DNA from: Malania oleifera
Lineage: Eukaryota; Streptophyta; Magnoliopsida; Santalales; Ximeniaceae
DNA length: 64,000 nt
Direction of reading: 5' to 3'
Assembly: GCF_029873635.1 (NCBI RefSeq)
Contig: NC_080417.1
Location: 34,923,859 to 34,987,858 of the forward strand
Position 1 is the first letter of the stretch; every line of letters begins with the position of its first letter. A model generated the notes under the pieces. The model ran no database searches. It saw nothing but the letters and a program-made list of their open reading frames with translations, and was not told where the DNA came from. The translations under genes and the position numbers were made by a program. Positions 1 to 9,700 of the stretch are shown in pieces.

Positions 1-190
1 GAGTATAAGAGTGATCATTTTGAGAAGTGTATTGTATACATTGTAATTTTCATAGTGAAATTTGTGTGTTATTGTTTCCGTGAATATAGGTTTTGCCGAA
101 CCACGTAAAATCTGTTGTTCTTCTTATTTTGATTATGTTTGCATTTATTTGTTGTTTATTCTCCTGTGTTCTACTTATTTGATTCATATT
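1..190 (+). repeat. Copia LTR remnant (3' part)
   Basis: The stretch at 85-125 (GTGAATATAGG, then GCCGAACCACGTAAAATCTG) matches the conserved downstream part of the Tork-like copia LTRs at 4486-4530 and 7680-7720. No LTR start is visible because the window begins inside it. I see no clear CA end or primer-binding site, so this is a truncated or solo LTR. The extent is approximate. Confidence 0.35.
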
Positions 191-415
191 AAAACAAATA
201 CCTTGGAAATTAAAATATTGAGGTACCCGCAAGCAAACTCTTCTTTAAGCTCTTTAGATGAAATGAAATATTATATGGAGATACTGCACAAAGAGCATGA
301 AAAAAATATTTAAATGAAAATGGAAACTCATTTTGGTTTAATAATTGCGCCACTGTGAATTTAATAAATAATAATCTTATTATCATTTTTTGTGAATTTT
401 TAAATTTAAATTCTC

Positions 416-420
<5 letters not shown>

Positions 421-457
<37 letters not shown>
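421..457. repeat. (AT)n microsatellite
   Basis: Uninterrupted alternating A and T for about 37 bases inside AT-rich non-coding DNA. Between 190 and 620 I see nothing else. Confidence 0.95.
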
Positions 458-462
<5 letters not shown>

Positions 463-619
463 TTGTATTTTTAAATTTAAATTTCTCTTATTAGATTTAT
501 TTTTTTTGTGAAGAGTAGTGAGCTTTTATTATTAAGATGTATATATAGTAGAATTAGAGTGAGGTAAACTCACAAGTAAAAAATTTATATTTATGTATGT
601 CGTCGAGTGTTTTCCTAGT

Positions 620-1263
620 TTATTCTTTTTTTAGAAAAATATATTAAATAATACACTATTTTGAGAAGTGTTTCTCAGAATGACTCTGACGTAATCTCGC
701 TAGTAGCGAGATTTGTCATGTGTCACGTCCAAAATAAACATAGGCAAATCTCGCTACTTGTGTTGGGAATAAAGAACAAATTCTTGAAACCTGTGAGAAA
801 CAAAATAGAGGAAAAATAATATAAAAAAAAAATTAATCATACGCACAAGATAATATTTACGTGGTTCAGCAATTTTGCCTACGTCCACGGAATTGCAGAG
901 ATTTCAATATTATCAGGAAGAAAACACAGAGAGTGCGGCGATACAATGCTCTCCCTCTCGCTCTCTCGCAGGTACAACCACACCAACCCTAATTACCCGA
1001 AAGCAATCCTTTTTATATGTTGCGCCTAGGGTTCCGTTCCAAATGGGCTCCATGGACTAAGCCTTAGGATAGAAATCTCTAATTAAATAAAGATCGGGTC
1101 GTCATCCAAATTAAAACACAACTAGGCTCCACAAAAACCCAATAACTTGGAGTATCGATATTTGTTTGCCACGCGTTTAGACCAGATTAGGGATGCCATT
1201 TAAATCTTGTTACTTCATGTAGCAAGATTTGTTTAAATCTCGTTACTCCAAGTAGCGAGATTT
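620..1263 (+). repeat. Palindrome-rich module, left copy
   Basis: Bases 693-713 form a perfect palindrome with 10-bp arms (AATCTCGCTA / TAGCGAGATT). Bases 1202-1230 and 1235-1263 hold two related palindromes of the form AAATCTYGTTACT...AGTAGCRAGATTT. A fourth, starting GGCAAATCTCGCTACTTG at 743, has been split by the solo LTR at 761-1144. The flank at 640-690 (ATATTAAATAATA, TTCTCAGAATGACTCT) matches the reverse complement of 11775-11830, so a copy lies in opposite orientation about 11 kb away. The function is unknown. Confidence 0.6.
761..1144 (-). mobile_element. Solo copia LTR
   Basis: A 384-bp unit with inverted ends TGTTGGG...CCCAATA (the right end is probably a mutated CCCAACA). It is flanked by the 5-bp duplication ACTTG at 756-760 and 1145-1149. 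The stretch at 860-893 is the reverse complement of the conserved copia LTR segment seen at 4490-4520 (exogenous sense: GTGGACGTAGG...CCGAACCACGTAAA). With nothing internal and a matching target duplication, this is a solo LTR left by LTR-LTR recombination. It sits inside one arm of a host palindrome. Confidence 0.8.
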
Positions 1264-1859
1264 TCTGTATATAAGAAATTTTTGGTTTTACTCTTATTTA
1301 TTTATTAATTATAATAATGATTAATTAAATTATTGGAGGGAAGAATCATTTATTAATTTAAATTTTCACATAGAATAAATTACATTTTGTAATTTAGTTA
1401 AAAATATTATTTTTATCGTAAATTAATATAACAGTCATACATTATAAATATACACTAATTATATTTAATTAAATAAGGATTCTATTATTTTATTGAGTAG
1501 GAAATATTTAAATATTAATTTAAAATAATTATTTTTGAAATTGTTAATCAATTAGAGAGACTAATTAATTGATAACAGCAACCTGAGTTTAGGCCCTATT
1601 TAGAAAATGAAAAATGAGGGGAAAAAAGTAAAAGAAATATAAGAGAATTTAATTTTTCATATTTCATATCAAGAAAATTGAGGAAGAAAAAAAGTATAGC
1701 AAAACAATGCATAAAAATATAATTTTAGAAATAATCAACATTTGAGTTTTCTGAATTATTAATCGTATAAAATAAGTTATCATTTTTTTAATCATATATG
1801 ATGTAAAGAAAAAAAAATAAATGAATATACTTTTTCTAAAATTTTTTTTTTTTCTGTGA
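1264..1859. other. AT-rich intergenic DNA
   Basis: No gene, RNA or element end could be recognised. The composition is strongly AT, with homopolymer runs. Confidence 0.6.
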
Positions 1860-3450
1860 TTTATGACTCACTTCTAAAAATGAGTAACACTAGAGCTATC
1901 CTAAGTATATGAGTTACGTCGTGTAATAATTAGTCCAAATAGGCCAGATCCAAATCGTCTCCACGGGAAATGCGGATTAGTTCTAAACTAGAGCGAAATA
2001 GATAAAGAAAATAAAAAAAAATAAATTTTACTGAACATGGTTCATATTCGAAATCTTGAGATTTTTTTTGAAAGTTTGTGATAGAATTGAAATGACGCAA
2101 AACTTAAACTATGAACCTAGCATGCAAACCAACCAAATACTCACTAATTGAATATTCAAATAGTAAAACAAGGATAGCTAAAATAAGACTCCACAAAAAC
2201 CTAAGAGTAATGAATAAACTGAACCTAACAATGACTTAACTAAATGAAAATAAATTAAGCCAAACGATGAATAAAATCAGACTAAATAAATAAACTAAAT
2301 CCAACAATAGAAAGACTCAAACATTTCCTAAATAAAAAAAAAATGACCAAATTTAGACTAATAAAAAAATATCCAACAACTATTAACTCCTAATCAAATA
2401 CTTAATTTCAATATAATAACAGTAAGGTAAACACAAGAATAAAAATGTCTAACAAGTATCAATCCCTACAATGACCTTAAAATAAAATAAATAAACTGAG
2501 CTTAATAATATAAATAATCCAACAGAATTTAAATTCAATCAACTACAAGAAGAATAAACTGAATTTAATCACTTAAATAATCTAAGCAAATGTTTAAATG
2601 GAGAGAAAGAGAGGTTAAACAAACATTAATCTAATAAATGACACTTAATCTAAATAAGTTCTATTAAACAAATGTTAATCCCAGTTTTAAATGAAGCAAA
2701 CTAAAAGCTTAGTAATAAAATAAAATAACTTAACAATGTTACAACAATACAATACAATACAATACAATACAAGGAGAGAGAGAGAGATGGAGTGGCCGTG
2801 AGAGGAGAGCCTCTGCGTGCGGCACTGCTTCTTCTCTTCAATGCTACACATGGATTTGTTATTGTCCTCTCCCCATTCTGCCCTGCTGCCCTAGCTTATT
2901 CCCCAAAATGAAACCTAAATTGATTTCCTATTCCAGCTATGTACAGCCCACAAAATCCCCATGGCAGCCTAGCTTTGTCATTAACCGAATGCCCCTTTAC
3001 TTTTCTTCATTTTGGGTCCAGCACTCCTCATTTTGTCTCCTTGTTTTCAGCTGCCCTCAAGCCCTTAACGTCCAGCCCAAATAATTCCTCTTAAGTTGCA
3101 TGTGACCCGGCCCACATCTTTTTTTTTTTCCTCTTCAATTTCTTATTTTGTTTGTTCCATTTTGAGTTTTTGTCCCCTAACAAACAAGTTTGATTTCGAT
3201 CATATTAAAACTTGTATCTCTCAAAACTCAAAACACGAAAGTTGTAGATATCCTTCTCAGCTTTTCCCATAATTTTGAATCGTCTCGATCGGAGCTTGGA
3301 AAGAAAAGTTATGTGCGAATTATGAATTGATACCGGTTTTGGCTCTCGAGAATTTTCCTGTGATAAGAAATTGCCAAAAATTCATAAATTGTTCAATGAA
3401 ATTCAGAAATAATAAATAGGGTAATTTTTTAAAATATTGAGAGTAATTAA
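1860..3450 (-). mobile_element. Gypsy (Athila/Tat-like) LTR remnant, reverse
   Basis: The reverse complement of about 3215-3330 matches the Athila LTR at 61490-61600: both read AGCTCCGATCGAGA, GATTCAAAATT, a run of A and a 'TTTTATGTTTTAAG'-like stretch. The left part at about 1945-1975 (ATCGTCTCCACGGGAAATGCGG) resembles the reverse complement of the Athila LTR end near 62850 (GAGGACGAT). No internal coding region is attached, which suggests a solo or truncated LTR. The boundaries are estimates. A CAATA repeat (about 2740-2772) and a short GA run lie inside. Confidence 0.4.
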
Positions 3451-3507
3451 ACATTTAATTTAAAATATAAGTTCTAATGCTCGGATTAAAACGTCTAATT
3501 ACACAGT

Positions 3508-4012
3508 TTAAGCGTAATCAATTTCCTTTTCTTTTTTAATACAAAATCTTTTATTGAAATGAATCTTAAAACATACCCTTGTACTGGAGATCAACAAGCT
3601 TAATCCGAAAAAGGAAAACCCGATTCCACAGTAAATGATAATTACTTGGGCTGATTTGATAGTCAAATAGGCACTAGAAAACCTTTTAAAATGCTCCTTC
3701 AGCAACCTCTTGGGAAGGGAATCTTCTTGCAAGCCATTTCACCACCTTTTTCCACAAAAAAAAAAAAAAAAAAACCACCAAGAAATGAACCCCAATACAC
3801 ACTGATTCGCATTACGAAACAGGTCTACCGAGTTCCCCAAAATAATAAAACAAAAACAGTAGAACCAATGCAGACACCGATTAGAACAGAAATCAGAACC
3901 ACAAAACCCTCCCAACACAACGAAAAAGCAAAGATCGAAACTCAAGAGAAATCGGAAGATGAAGTAATGAAATTACCGACAAAAGAGAGAGAGAGTGGGA
4001 AGTGATGCAAAG
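3508..4012 (-). other. Possible 5' end of an unrecognised gene
   Basis: Read on the minus strand, 4012 to about 3735 looks like a plant 5' leader (CT-rich, with a possible donor at GGTAATTTC). It is followed by an open frame at 3732-3590 encoding a basic stretch (SLPKRLLKEHFKRF) and a hydrophobic segment of about 19 residues (VIIIYCGIGFSFFGLSLLI). The frame then meets a good splice donor, AAG|GTATGT, near 3578. That frame has no ATG; the nearest ATG opens only a 12-codon peptide. I do not recognise the product. It may be a degraded gene start or a captured fragment. The Tork-like copia landed about 100 bp upstream. Confidence 0.28.
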
Positions 4013-4117
4013 GCCTTCAGGGAGAGATTAGGAAGTGAGATTGAATTCAAGAATTGAGAAGATGGGCTTGTTTGTTACCATATTAATAGGTGGGCTTTAT
4101 TAGTGTTACGAGGAGGG

Positions 4118-4263
4118 TGTTGGGATTTCTGGTGTGGAATCGTCGGCAGCAACACCTCCCCATGCAGCTTATGTTGAAATGAAGACCAGCAGCCAGCAGC
4201 CCTCCACCTACTCTGCAGATTTTGTTGAAATCTGCAGCCATCAACTTTGAATTTAGCTCCCCT

Positions 4264-4294
<31 letters not shown>

Positions 4295-4596
4295 GTGAGA
4301 GAGCTGTGATGCAGTGTGCTGTGTGTGTGAGTGTATGGAGCTGTGAGCTGCGTGAGTATTGTATTTTGGTGTGCTGAGAGTGCAAAGAGAAGTGCAGAGA
4401 GTAAAGAGTTGTGGTGAGAGAGAGTTGAGCAGTGACTCCTCCTTGTATTATTTCTCCCAGTTTATAGTGTAATGATGTGTGCTCCAGTGGACGTAGGTCA
4501 GTTTGGACCGAACCACGTAAATCTGGTGTTCCAGTGTGGATGTGCTTTGAATTCTTCTTCGTGTGTGATTGTTGCTCCAGGTTTTATCTCCCAACA
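4118..4596 (+). repeat. 5' LTR of Tork-like copia
   Basis: Begins TGTTGGGA and ends TCCCAACA; 479 bp. It contains a (TA)n tract at about 4271-4294. Near its 3' side is the conserved segment GGACGTAGGTCAGTTTGGAC and CCGAACCACGTAAA, shared with other copia LTRs in this window. Confidence 0.92.
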
Positions 4597-4598
4597 AT

Positions 4599-4610
4599 TG
4601 GTATCAGAGC
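4599..4610 (+). other. Primer-binding site (initiator tRNA-Met)
   Basis: TGGTATCAGAGC, two bases after the LTR end. This is the standard complement of the 3' end of plant initiator tRNA-Met used to prime copia minus-strand DNA. Confidence 0.93.
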
Positions 4611-5319
4611 TTAGTTGGAGTAAAATCGCCAGATCGAGAAAAATTCGGGATTTTGAGCCTCTGTCCAGTAGCTCAAATTTTGATTTTGAGGCTACCATCA
4701 ATCTCTCCTCGCCAAGACGAATCCAACGAAGGTAACCGGAGCTCAAACAAAGCTCGGACGAAGCCGCACGCGCCCACACACGCAACCGGTGTAAATCCTG
4801 CCTCGCCACGCGCCTTCACATGCCCTCACGCGTCGGCACCTGGTCGGGAGAAATCCTCACACGCGCCCACGCGCCGGAGAAAGTCCGGGGAGTGTTTCAA
4901 AGGTTGAAGACACTGGCGTCAGCGTCCACGTCAGCGTTGCGTCAGCTAGATCCCGCCACGTGAACGCACCACACCAGCGCTGCGTCAGCCGACCAGTCAG
5001 CGCCACGTGGTGCCGAGTAAGCGCCTAGTCATCACGCACGTCAACGGCAGAGTCAGTCGCCATGTCAGCCCCGGACCCACGCCACATCTGTGCCACAACA
5101 TCAAGTGGGCCCTAGTGCCACATCAGCAGTGGGCCCACGTGCCACGTCAGCAGGGTTGACCGATTTTGACCAATTTGATCGAAAGTTTGACTTGGTTTTT
5201 CAAAGCCATTTTGGGTCCGTTTTTCGAGCGACTTAAGCCATTTCTAGGGTTTTTTGCCGTTCTAGATCCAATCGTGCTGTCCGATTGAGCTAATTCCATC
5301 TCTAGATCAGTGAATTGAG

Positions 5320-6137
5320 ATGTCGAACCAAAAGGGCTCTCACATTGAGATGTTTGACGGCACAAACTTAGGTTTCTAGAAAATGCAGATCGAGGACTTC
5401 TTATTTGGTAAGGAGTTGCACTTACCACTGATGGAGAAGCCAGAATTCATGAAGGAGAGCGAGTGGGAGTTGCTTGACCGAAAAGCCCTCAGAGCCGTAA
5501 GGATGACGTTGGCAAAGTCTGTTGCCTTTAACATCAAACACTTGACAACCACCAAGTCCCTTATAGATGCACTATCTAACATGTATGAGCAGCCATTAGC
5601 CGCGAACAAGGTACATCTCATGAAAAGACTGTTTACAATGAGCATGTCTGTAGGTAAGAGTTTCAGCAGGCATTTGAATAATTTCAACGAGCTGTCGGAT
5701 CAACTCGCCTCGATCGGGATTACCTTTGACAGTGAGATCCGTGCCCTATTAATTCTCAGTCAGCTGCCTGAGAGTTGGAAAGGTATTGTCACTACGATCA
5801 GTAGCTCTGCAGGAAAATCGAAGCTGAAATATGATGAGGTTATCAACATGATTTTGACAGAGGAGATCAGAATGCAGCTTTGAATGTGGAAAGCCGAGGA
5901 AAGGGAGGCGGGCATGGACGATCTAATAATCGTGGTAGATCCAGGACCAGGCGGTCCAAATCGAGAGACCCCAGAGGTTCCCAGGGCACAAAGAATGTTG
6001 AGTGTTGGAACTGTGGAAAGAACGGACATTTCAGAAACCAGTGTAAAGGTTCGAGAAAGGAATCTGAGGCAAAGACAGAAGCAAATATTGCTTTCGAGAA
6101 TGATGAGATGTTGATATGCTCTTTGGAGAGCAAGTAG
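5320..6137 (+). pseudogene. Copia gag, broken
   Basis: Gag forms the particle shell and binds RNA. The natural start is the ATG at 5320 (MSNQKG...). An in-frame TAG at 5377-5379 falls where this family usually has Trp (LGF*KMQIEDFL). The frame then runs to 5883 through the copia gag helical domain (for example LKRLFTMSMSVGKSFSRH-like text near 5615-5680). A frameshift near 5875 moves the rest to another frame, which carries a basic region and the CCHC zinc knuckle CWNCGKNGHFRNQC at about 6004-6045. A second stop TAG lies at 6135-6137, just before the protease. Non-functional. Confidence 0.88.
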
Positions 6138-6700
6138 GAGTTTTGGGTCTTAGACTCCGGAGCCTCATATCATGCCACATGCTGCAAAGATTGCCTAGAG
6201 CAGTACACACCAGGTGATTTCGGTAAGGTGTACCTTGACAATGATCAACCTTGCGATGTAATCGGCAAGGGAGTTGTGAAGATCAAAATGAACGGGTCAG
6301 TATGGAAGCTGAAGAATGTTAGATATATTCTAGACCTGAGAAAGAATTTGATTTCAGTTGGTCAGTTGGCAGATGAGGGATACACAACGAAATTCATTGG
6401 CGATGAATGGAAAGTTTCAAAGGGTGTACTTACGATAGCACGAGGTAAGAAAAGCGGAACACTTTTTCTAACCTCCAATGCCTCCATGTCTATTTCAGTT
6501 GCTGCAGGAAATGACGACAGCAACATTTGGCACCAACGACTTGGTCACATGAGCGAGAAGGAACTCAGGGTGATGTACTCAAAGGGAAAATTGAGTTGTC
6601 TATAGTCAGTGTAGATTGACATGTGTGAGGATTGCATAGTCAGGAAACAGAAGAGGGTCAGTTTCCAGATAAACACCCGTGCCCCAAGGAAGTGTGTCGG
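6138..6700 (+). pseudogene. Copia protease and GAG-pre-integrase
   Basis: The aspartic protease motif FWVLDSGASYHAT is at about 6141-6180, with the catalytic Asp codon at 6153. It is followed by a frame with the typical VRYILDLRKNLISVGQLADEG text (about 6318-6375) and the GAG-pre-integrase signature WHQRLGHMSEKEL near 6527-6570, the start of the integrase zinc-binding region. Stops at 6603-6605 and just after break the frame. CEDCIVRKQKRVSF (about 6624-6665) is the second half of the HHCC zinc finger. The DDE core that should follow is deleted. Confidence 0.85.
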
Positions 6701-7214
6701 GACACAACAGCAGAATGCCGAGAATCCTCAGGTGGAGAAACCAGTGGAGCAGATCGTTGCACCACCATCTCCTACTCTAGCACCGGAGCTTAGGAGATTT
6801 ACTCGGCCTCATATACCAGACGGAAGGTATATAGATTGCTTACTTCCTACAGATGGAGGAGAGCCTGAATGCTGTGATGAAGCATGTCAGGCAGGAGATG
6901 CGAGCAAGTGGGAGCTTGCAATGAAGGACGAGATGAAGTCCCTCACCTCCAACATAATTTGGAAGTTGCCCAAAGACCTTCACAATAAGTGGGTGTACAG
7001 AATTGAAGAAGAGCATGACGGCTCCAGAAGGTACAAGCCTCAATTGGTAGTCAAAGGCTTTGAGCAGAAGAAAGGGATTGACTACACCGGCATTTTTACA
7101 CTAGTTGTGAAGATGACAGCCATCAGATTAGTTCGCAGAAATCTAATAGATAGGAAGGTGGTGACTAGAGAGAAACTGAAGTTGTACTCAACTTCAGTTG
7201 GTCTTCATGCTTGA
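6701..7214 (+). pseudogene. Copia RT start fused to the polyprotein tail
   Basis: The frame contains the linker before RT (PELRRFTRPHIPDGRYID), the RT entry region (W.LAMKDEMKSL, NKWVYRIEEEHDGS, LVVKGFEQKKGIDY, near 6905-7090), and about 15 residues more. It then passes directly to the usual last residues of a Tork-like polyprotein (REKLKLYSTSVGLHA). The YVDD site and the whole RNase H are missing, so a deletion of more than 1 kb is implied. Confidence 0.82.
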
Positions 7215-7273
7215 AGACAGATATGAGCACATCATTTGTCTATACACTGGTTGAGATGCTGCCTCCATCTCCA

Positions 7274-7283
7274 AGTGGGGGAT
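7274..7283 (+). other. Polypurine tract
   Basis: AAGTGGGGGAT immediately before the TGTTGGGA of the 3' LTR. This is the plus-strand priming site. Confidence 0.8.
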
Positions 7284-7430
7284 TGTTGGGAGTTCTGGTG
7301 TGGAACCGTCGGCAGCAGCACCTCCCTATGCAGCCTATGTTGAAATGAAGACCAGCAGCCAGCAGCCCTCCACCTACTCTGCAGATTTTGTTGAAATCTG
7401 CAGCCACCACCTTTGAATTTAGCTCCCCCT

Positions 7431-7490
<60 letters not shown>

Positions 7491-7789
7491 AGAGAGTTGT
7501 GATGCAGTGTGCTGTGTGTGTGAGTGTATGGAGCTGTGAGCTGCGTGAGTATTGTATTGCAGTGTGCTGAGAGTGCAAAGAGAAGTGCAGAAAGTAGAGA
7601 GTTGTGGTGAGAGAGAGTTGAGTAGTGGCTCCTCCTTGTATTATTTCTCCCAGTTTATAGTGCAGTGGTGTGTGCTCCCGTGGACGTAGGTCAGTTTGGA
7701 CCGAACCACGTAGATCCGGTGTTCCAGTGTGGATGTGCTTTGAATTTTTCTTCATGTGTGATTGTTGCTCCAGGTTTTATCCCCTAATA
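7284..7789 (+). repeat. 3' LTR of Tork-like copia
   Basis: 506 bp, collinear with 4118-4596. It begins TGTTGGGA and ends CCCTAATA (a changed CCCAACA). It is longer than the 5' LTR mainly because its TA microsatellite (7439-7487) has expanded. Confidence 0.92.
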
Positions 7790-7942
7790 GAGGGTACCTA
7801 TCCCAAACCTCTTTGGCAGAGTTTGATCTATGACCATGGTCGCAACCTCAATAAGCCGCTCTCTGTTCTTCGAATATGCCCAAAAGGTTTTGGCATTCTG
7901 TCTGAATTCAAGCTCTATTGAATCACTTTAATCTCGTACGCC

Positions 7943-8163
7943 ATGGAAATGGCTTCCAGTCCTCGAACTGTAGAAGAGATCTTCAAGGATTACAGCGATA
8001 GACGAGTTAGTCTTGTTCATGCCTTAACCTATGATGTTGATGATTATTATGGCCTCTGTGATCCAGATAAAGAGAACCTGTGTCTGTTTGTACAACCAAT
8101 GAAACTTGGGAAATTACTCTTCCAGCAAAGGAAGTTCCACTTCCTGAACCTGTGTTTGTTTAG
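7943..8163 (+). pseudogene. ALFIN-LIKE (PHD finger) N-terminal fragment
   Basis: From the ATG at 7943 the frame reads [42 protein letters not shown]. This is the N-terminus of plant ALFIN-LIKE proteins, histone H3K4me3-reading PHD proteins of about 250 residues. Near 8092-8097 the reading shifts by a base: the family text [18 protein letters not shown] then continues in another frame up to a TAG at 8161-8163. The rest of the domain and the C-terminal PHD finger are absent. No intron is seen in this 220-bp stretch. It is a broken fragment, either a retrocopy or a captured piece; I cannot decide which. The copia insertion lies 150 bp upstream. Confidence 0.72.
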
Positions 8164-8432
8164 GGATAGGGTTAGCAAGTCTTAGTTCAACCAGGTTTTG
8201 AACATTGAGTTGGATCAAATTATAGAGGTGTTTGTGCTTACCCAAGTCCTTTTTTTTTTTTTTTACACTTATTACTCACACTATTTTCTTGGATTAATTT
8301 GAAATAGATATGTGATCATAAATTTTTTTTAACAATGTTTTATATGTGTAGGCATGTTGGCTAACAAAGATAGTCTTTTGGTTTTAAATTTGACTTCGTT
8401 TGGTACATGCTTGAGCATGCATGTTGAGTTTT

Positions 8433-8453
8433 GGGGGGGGGGGGGGGGGGGGG
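8433..8453 (+). repeat. G21 homopolymer
   Basis: Twenty-one consecutive G after TTGAGTTTT. Likely to be length-variable and an assembly-uncertain site. Confidence 0.9.
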
Positions 8454-8877
8454 AGATATAGGGTTCAAATTTTAGGAACAAAGTTCAGCCCTCTAATTAT
8501 TGTCAACCTTCATGTATGCAGTTGCACTGATATGTTATGCTCATTTGGCAGTTACTTTCATTCACAATTCATGAAGTTTGATGTCATCTTCTTTTTTCTT
8601 TTATGGTATGTATGCAGTTTTTGACTTACTTTGCAGACATGAATTGTTTTCACATAAACCATGGTATATGTCCAATGAGTTAGTGTATATTTATAATGTA
8701 TAACTGTTATATTGAGTTCTTTAGTTGTTGTTGACCCAATATTCTATAATACGAATAATAGTAATCTGATTATTGGAACTCAAAATTTGATATACATTTA
8801 GCGTAGTGTGGGCGTTCAGTATGTTCACAACGTTACATTCACCATTTTCATACACATCCAATGTATCAAATTAGTAT

Positions 8878-9700
8878 AAAAAATTCGGCAGAGTCCCCTT
8901 TAAAAATTGAGTATATCCATCCATGCATTTGTTCAAAGAAAACATTTATCCAAAATTGTATGTATAAGTGAGCTTCCTGCCATTTAGATTGGCACTCGGG
9001 AAAGAAAAAAGACCTACGCAAAACAAAATTATATGTATAAGTAATATGCGTTACTTATAGTAATCAACAATTAATTTCAAAAATATTTTTATATGCATTT
9101 AATTGTTTTCATCTTAGTACATAGGAACCTTTTTAGGAAAAGTTCTACCGAAATTTCAGGTATCCGTTATGATATTGAAACCGATAATGAGTATGAAAAT
9201 ATGCAAATGATTATGCAATGGTTTCGCCAGTGACGGTCATAGCTTCATTAAACCAGAGGTTAGACTTCTAACGCCAGTTTACAGGTATTCGCTATGATAT
9301 TGAAACAAATAATGAGTATGAAAATATGTTCCTATATGTTCATGAGCATGCAATCTTACCTATATGTTTCACTCATCATTTTAAAAAATTTTTTGCATGC
9401 TTTTAATTGTTTTCATCTTAGTACATGGTTACTTTTTTGGGAAAAGTTCTACCGAAATTTCGGCAGCATACCGTCTGTAATTTGAATATTTGTCCATTTT
9501 ACCATGTCCCTAAAATGTTTGCAAGCAATGTAATAATTAAGTCTGAGCATGCGAGAACCTATAATATCTACCAGCATGCAATCCACATCAATGCATCAGT
9601 CATGCAGGAGACACTAAGATCAAATTGTCACCCGATTTTCAAATCAAATTGCAATAAACTAGTAAGTGACAAAAAAAAAGTTATATAGCATCACTACATT
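8878..9700 (-). repeat. Dispersed repeat related to the SIRE-like internal region
   Basis: About 9360-9490 (TTTCACTCATCATTTTAAAA, GCATGC, CATCTTAGTACATGGTTAC, AAAAGTTCTACCGAAATTTC) is the reverse complement, with differences, of 22130-22255 inside the large SIRE-like element. A segment of about 45 bp (CGYTATGATATTGAAAC plus AATGAGTATGAAAATATG) is duplicated at about 9160-9205 and 9283-9330. This is probably a decayed piece of the same element family in reverse. The ends are not defined. Confidence 0.45.

Larger units (their letters stand above)
4118..7789 (+). mobile_element. Tork-like copia retrotransposon, internally deleted
   Basis: A complete insertion of 3672 bp with LTRs at 4118-4596 and 7284-7789, an initiator-Met primer-binding site (4599-4610), a polypurine tract before the 3' LTR, and matching 5-bp target duplications GAGGG at 4113-4117 and 7790-7794. 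The internal order is gag, protease, GAG-pre-integrase, then a jump into the start of reverse transcriptase and straight to the polyprotein C-terminus. The integrase core and most of RT/RNase H are gone, so the copy cannot move unaided. The clade is inferred from the LTR and gag; that is my judgement. Confidence 0.92.

Noticed and set aside
4597-4612. Possible tRNA-Met gene at TGGTATCAGAGC sites
   Set aside because: Only the 12-18 nt primer-binding complements are present next to LTR ends. No cloverleaf.
4472-5150. Frames of 87-112 codons in the copia leader
   Set aside because: They lie between the LTR end/primer site and gag, contain GC-rich leader sequence and match no copia protein.
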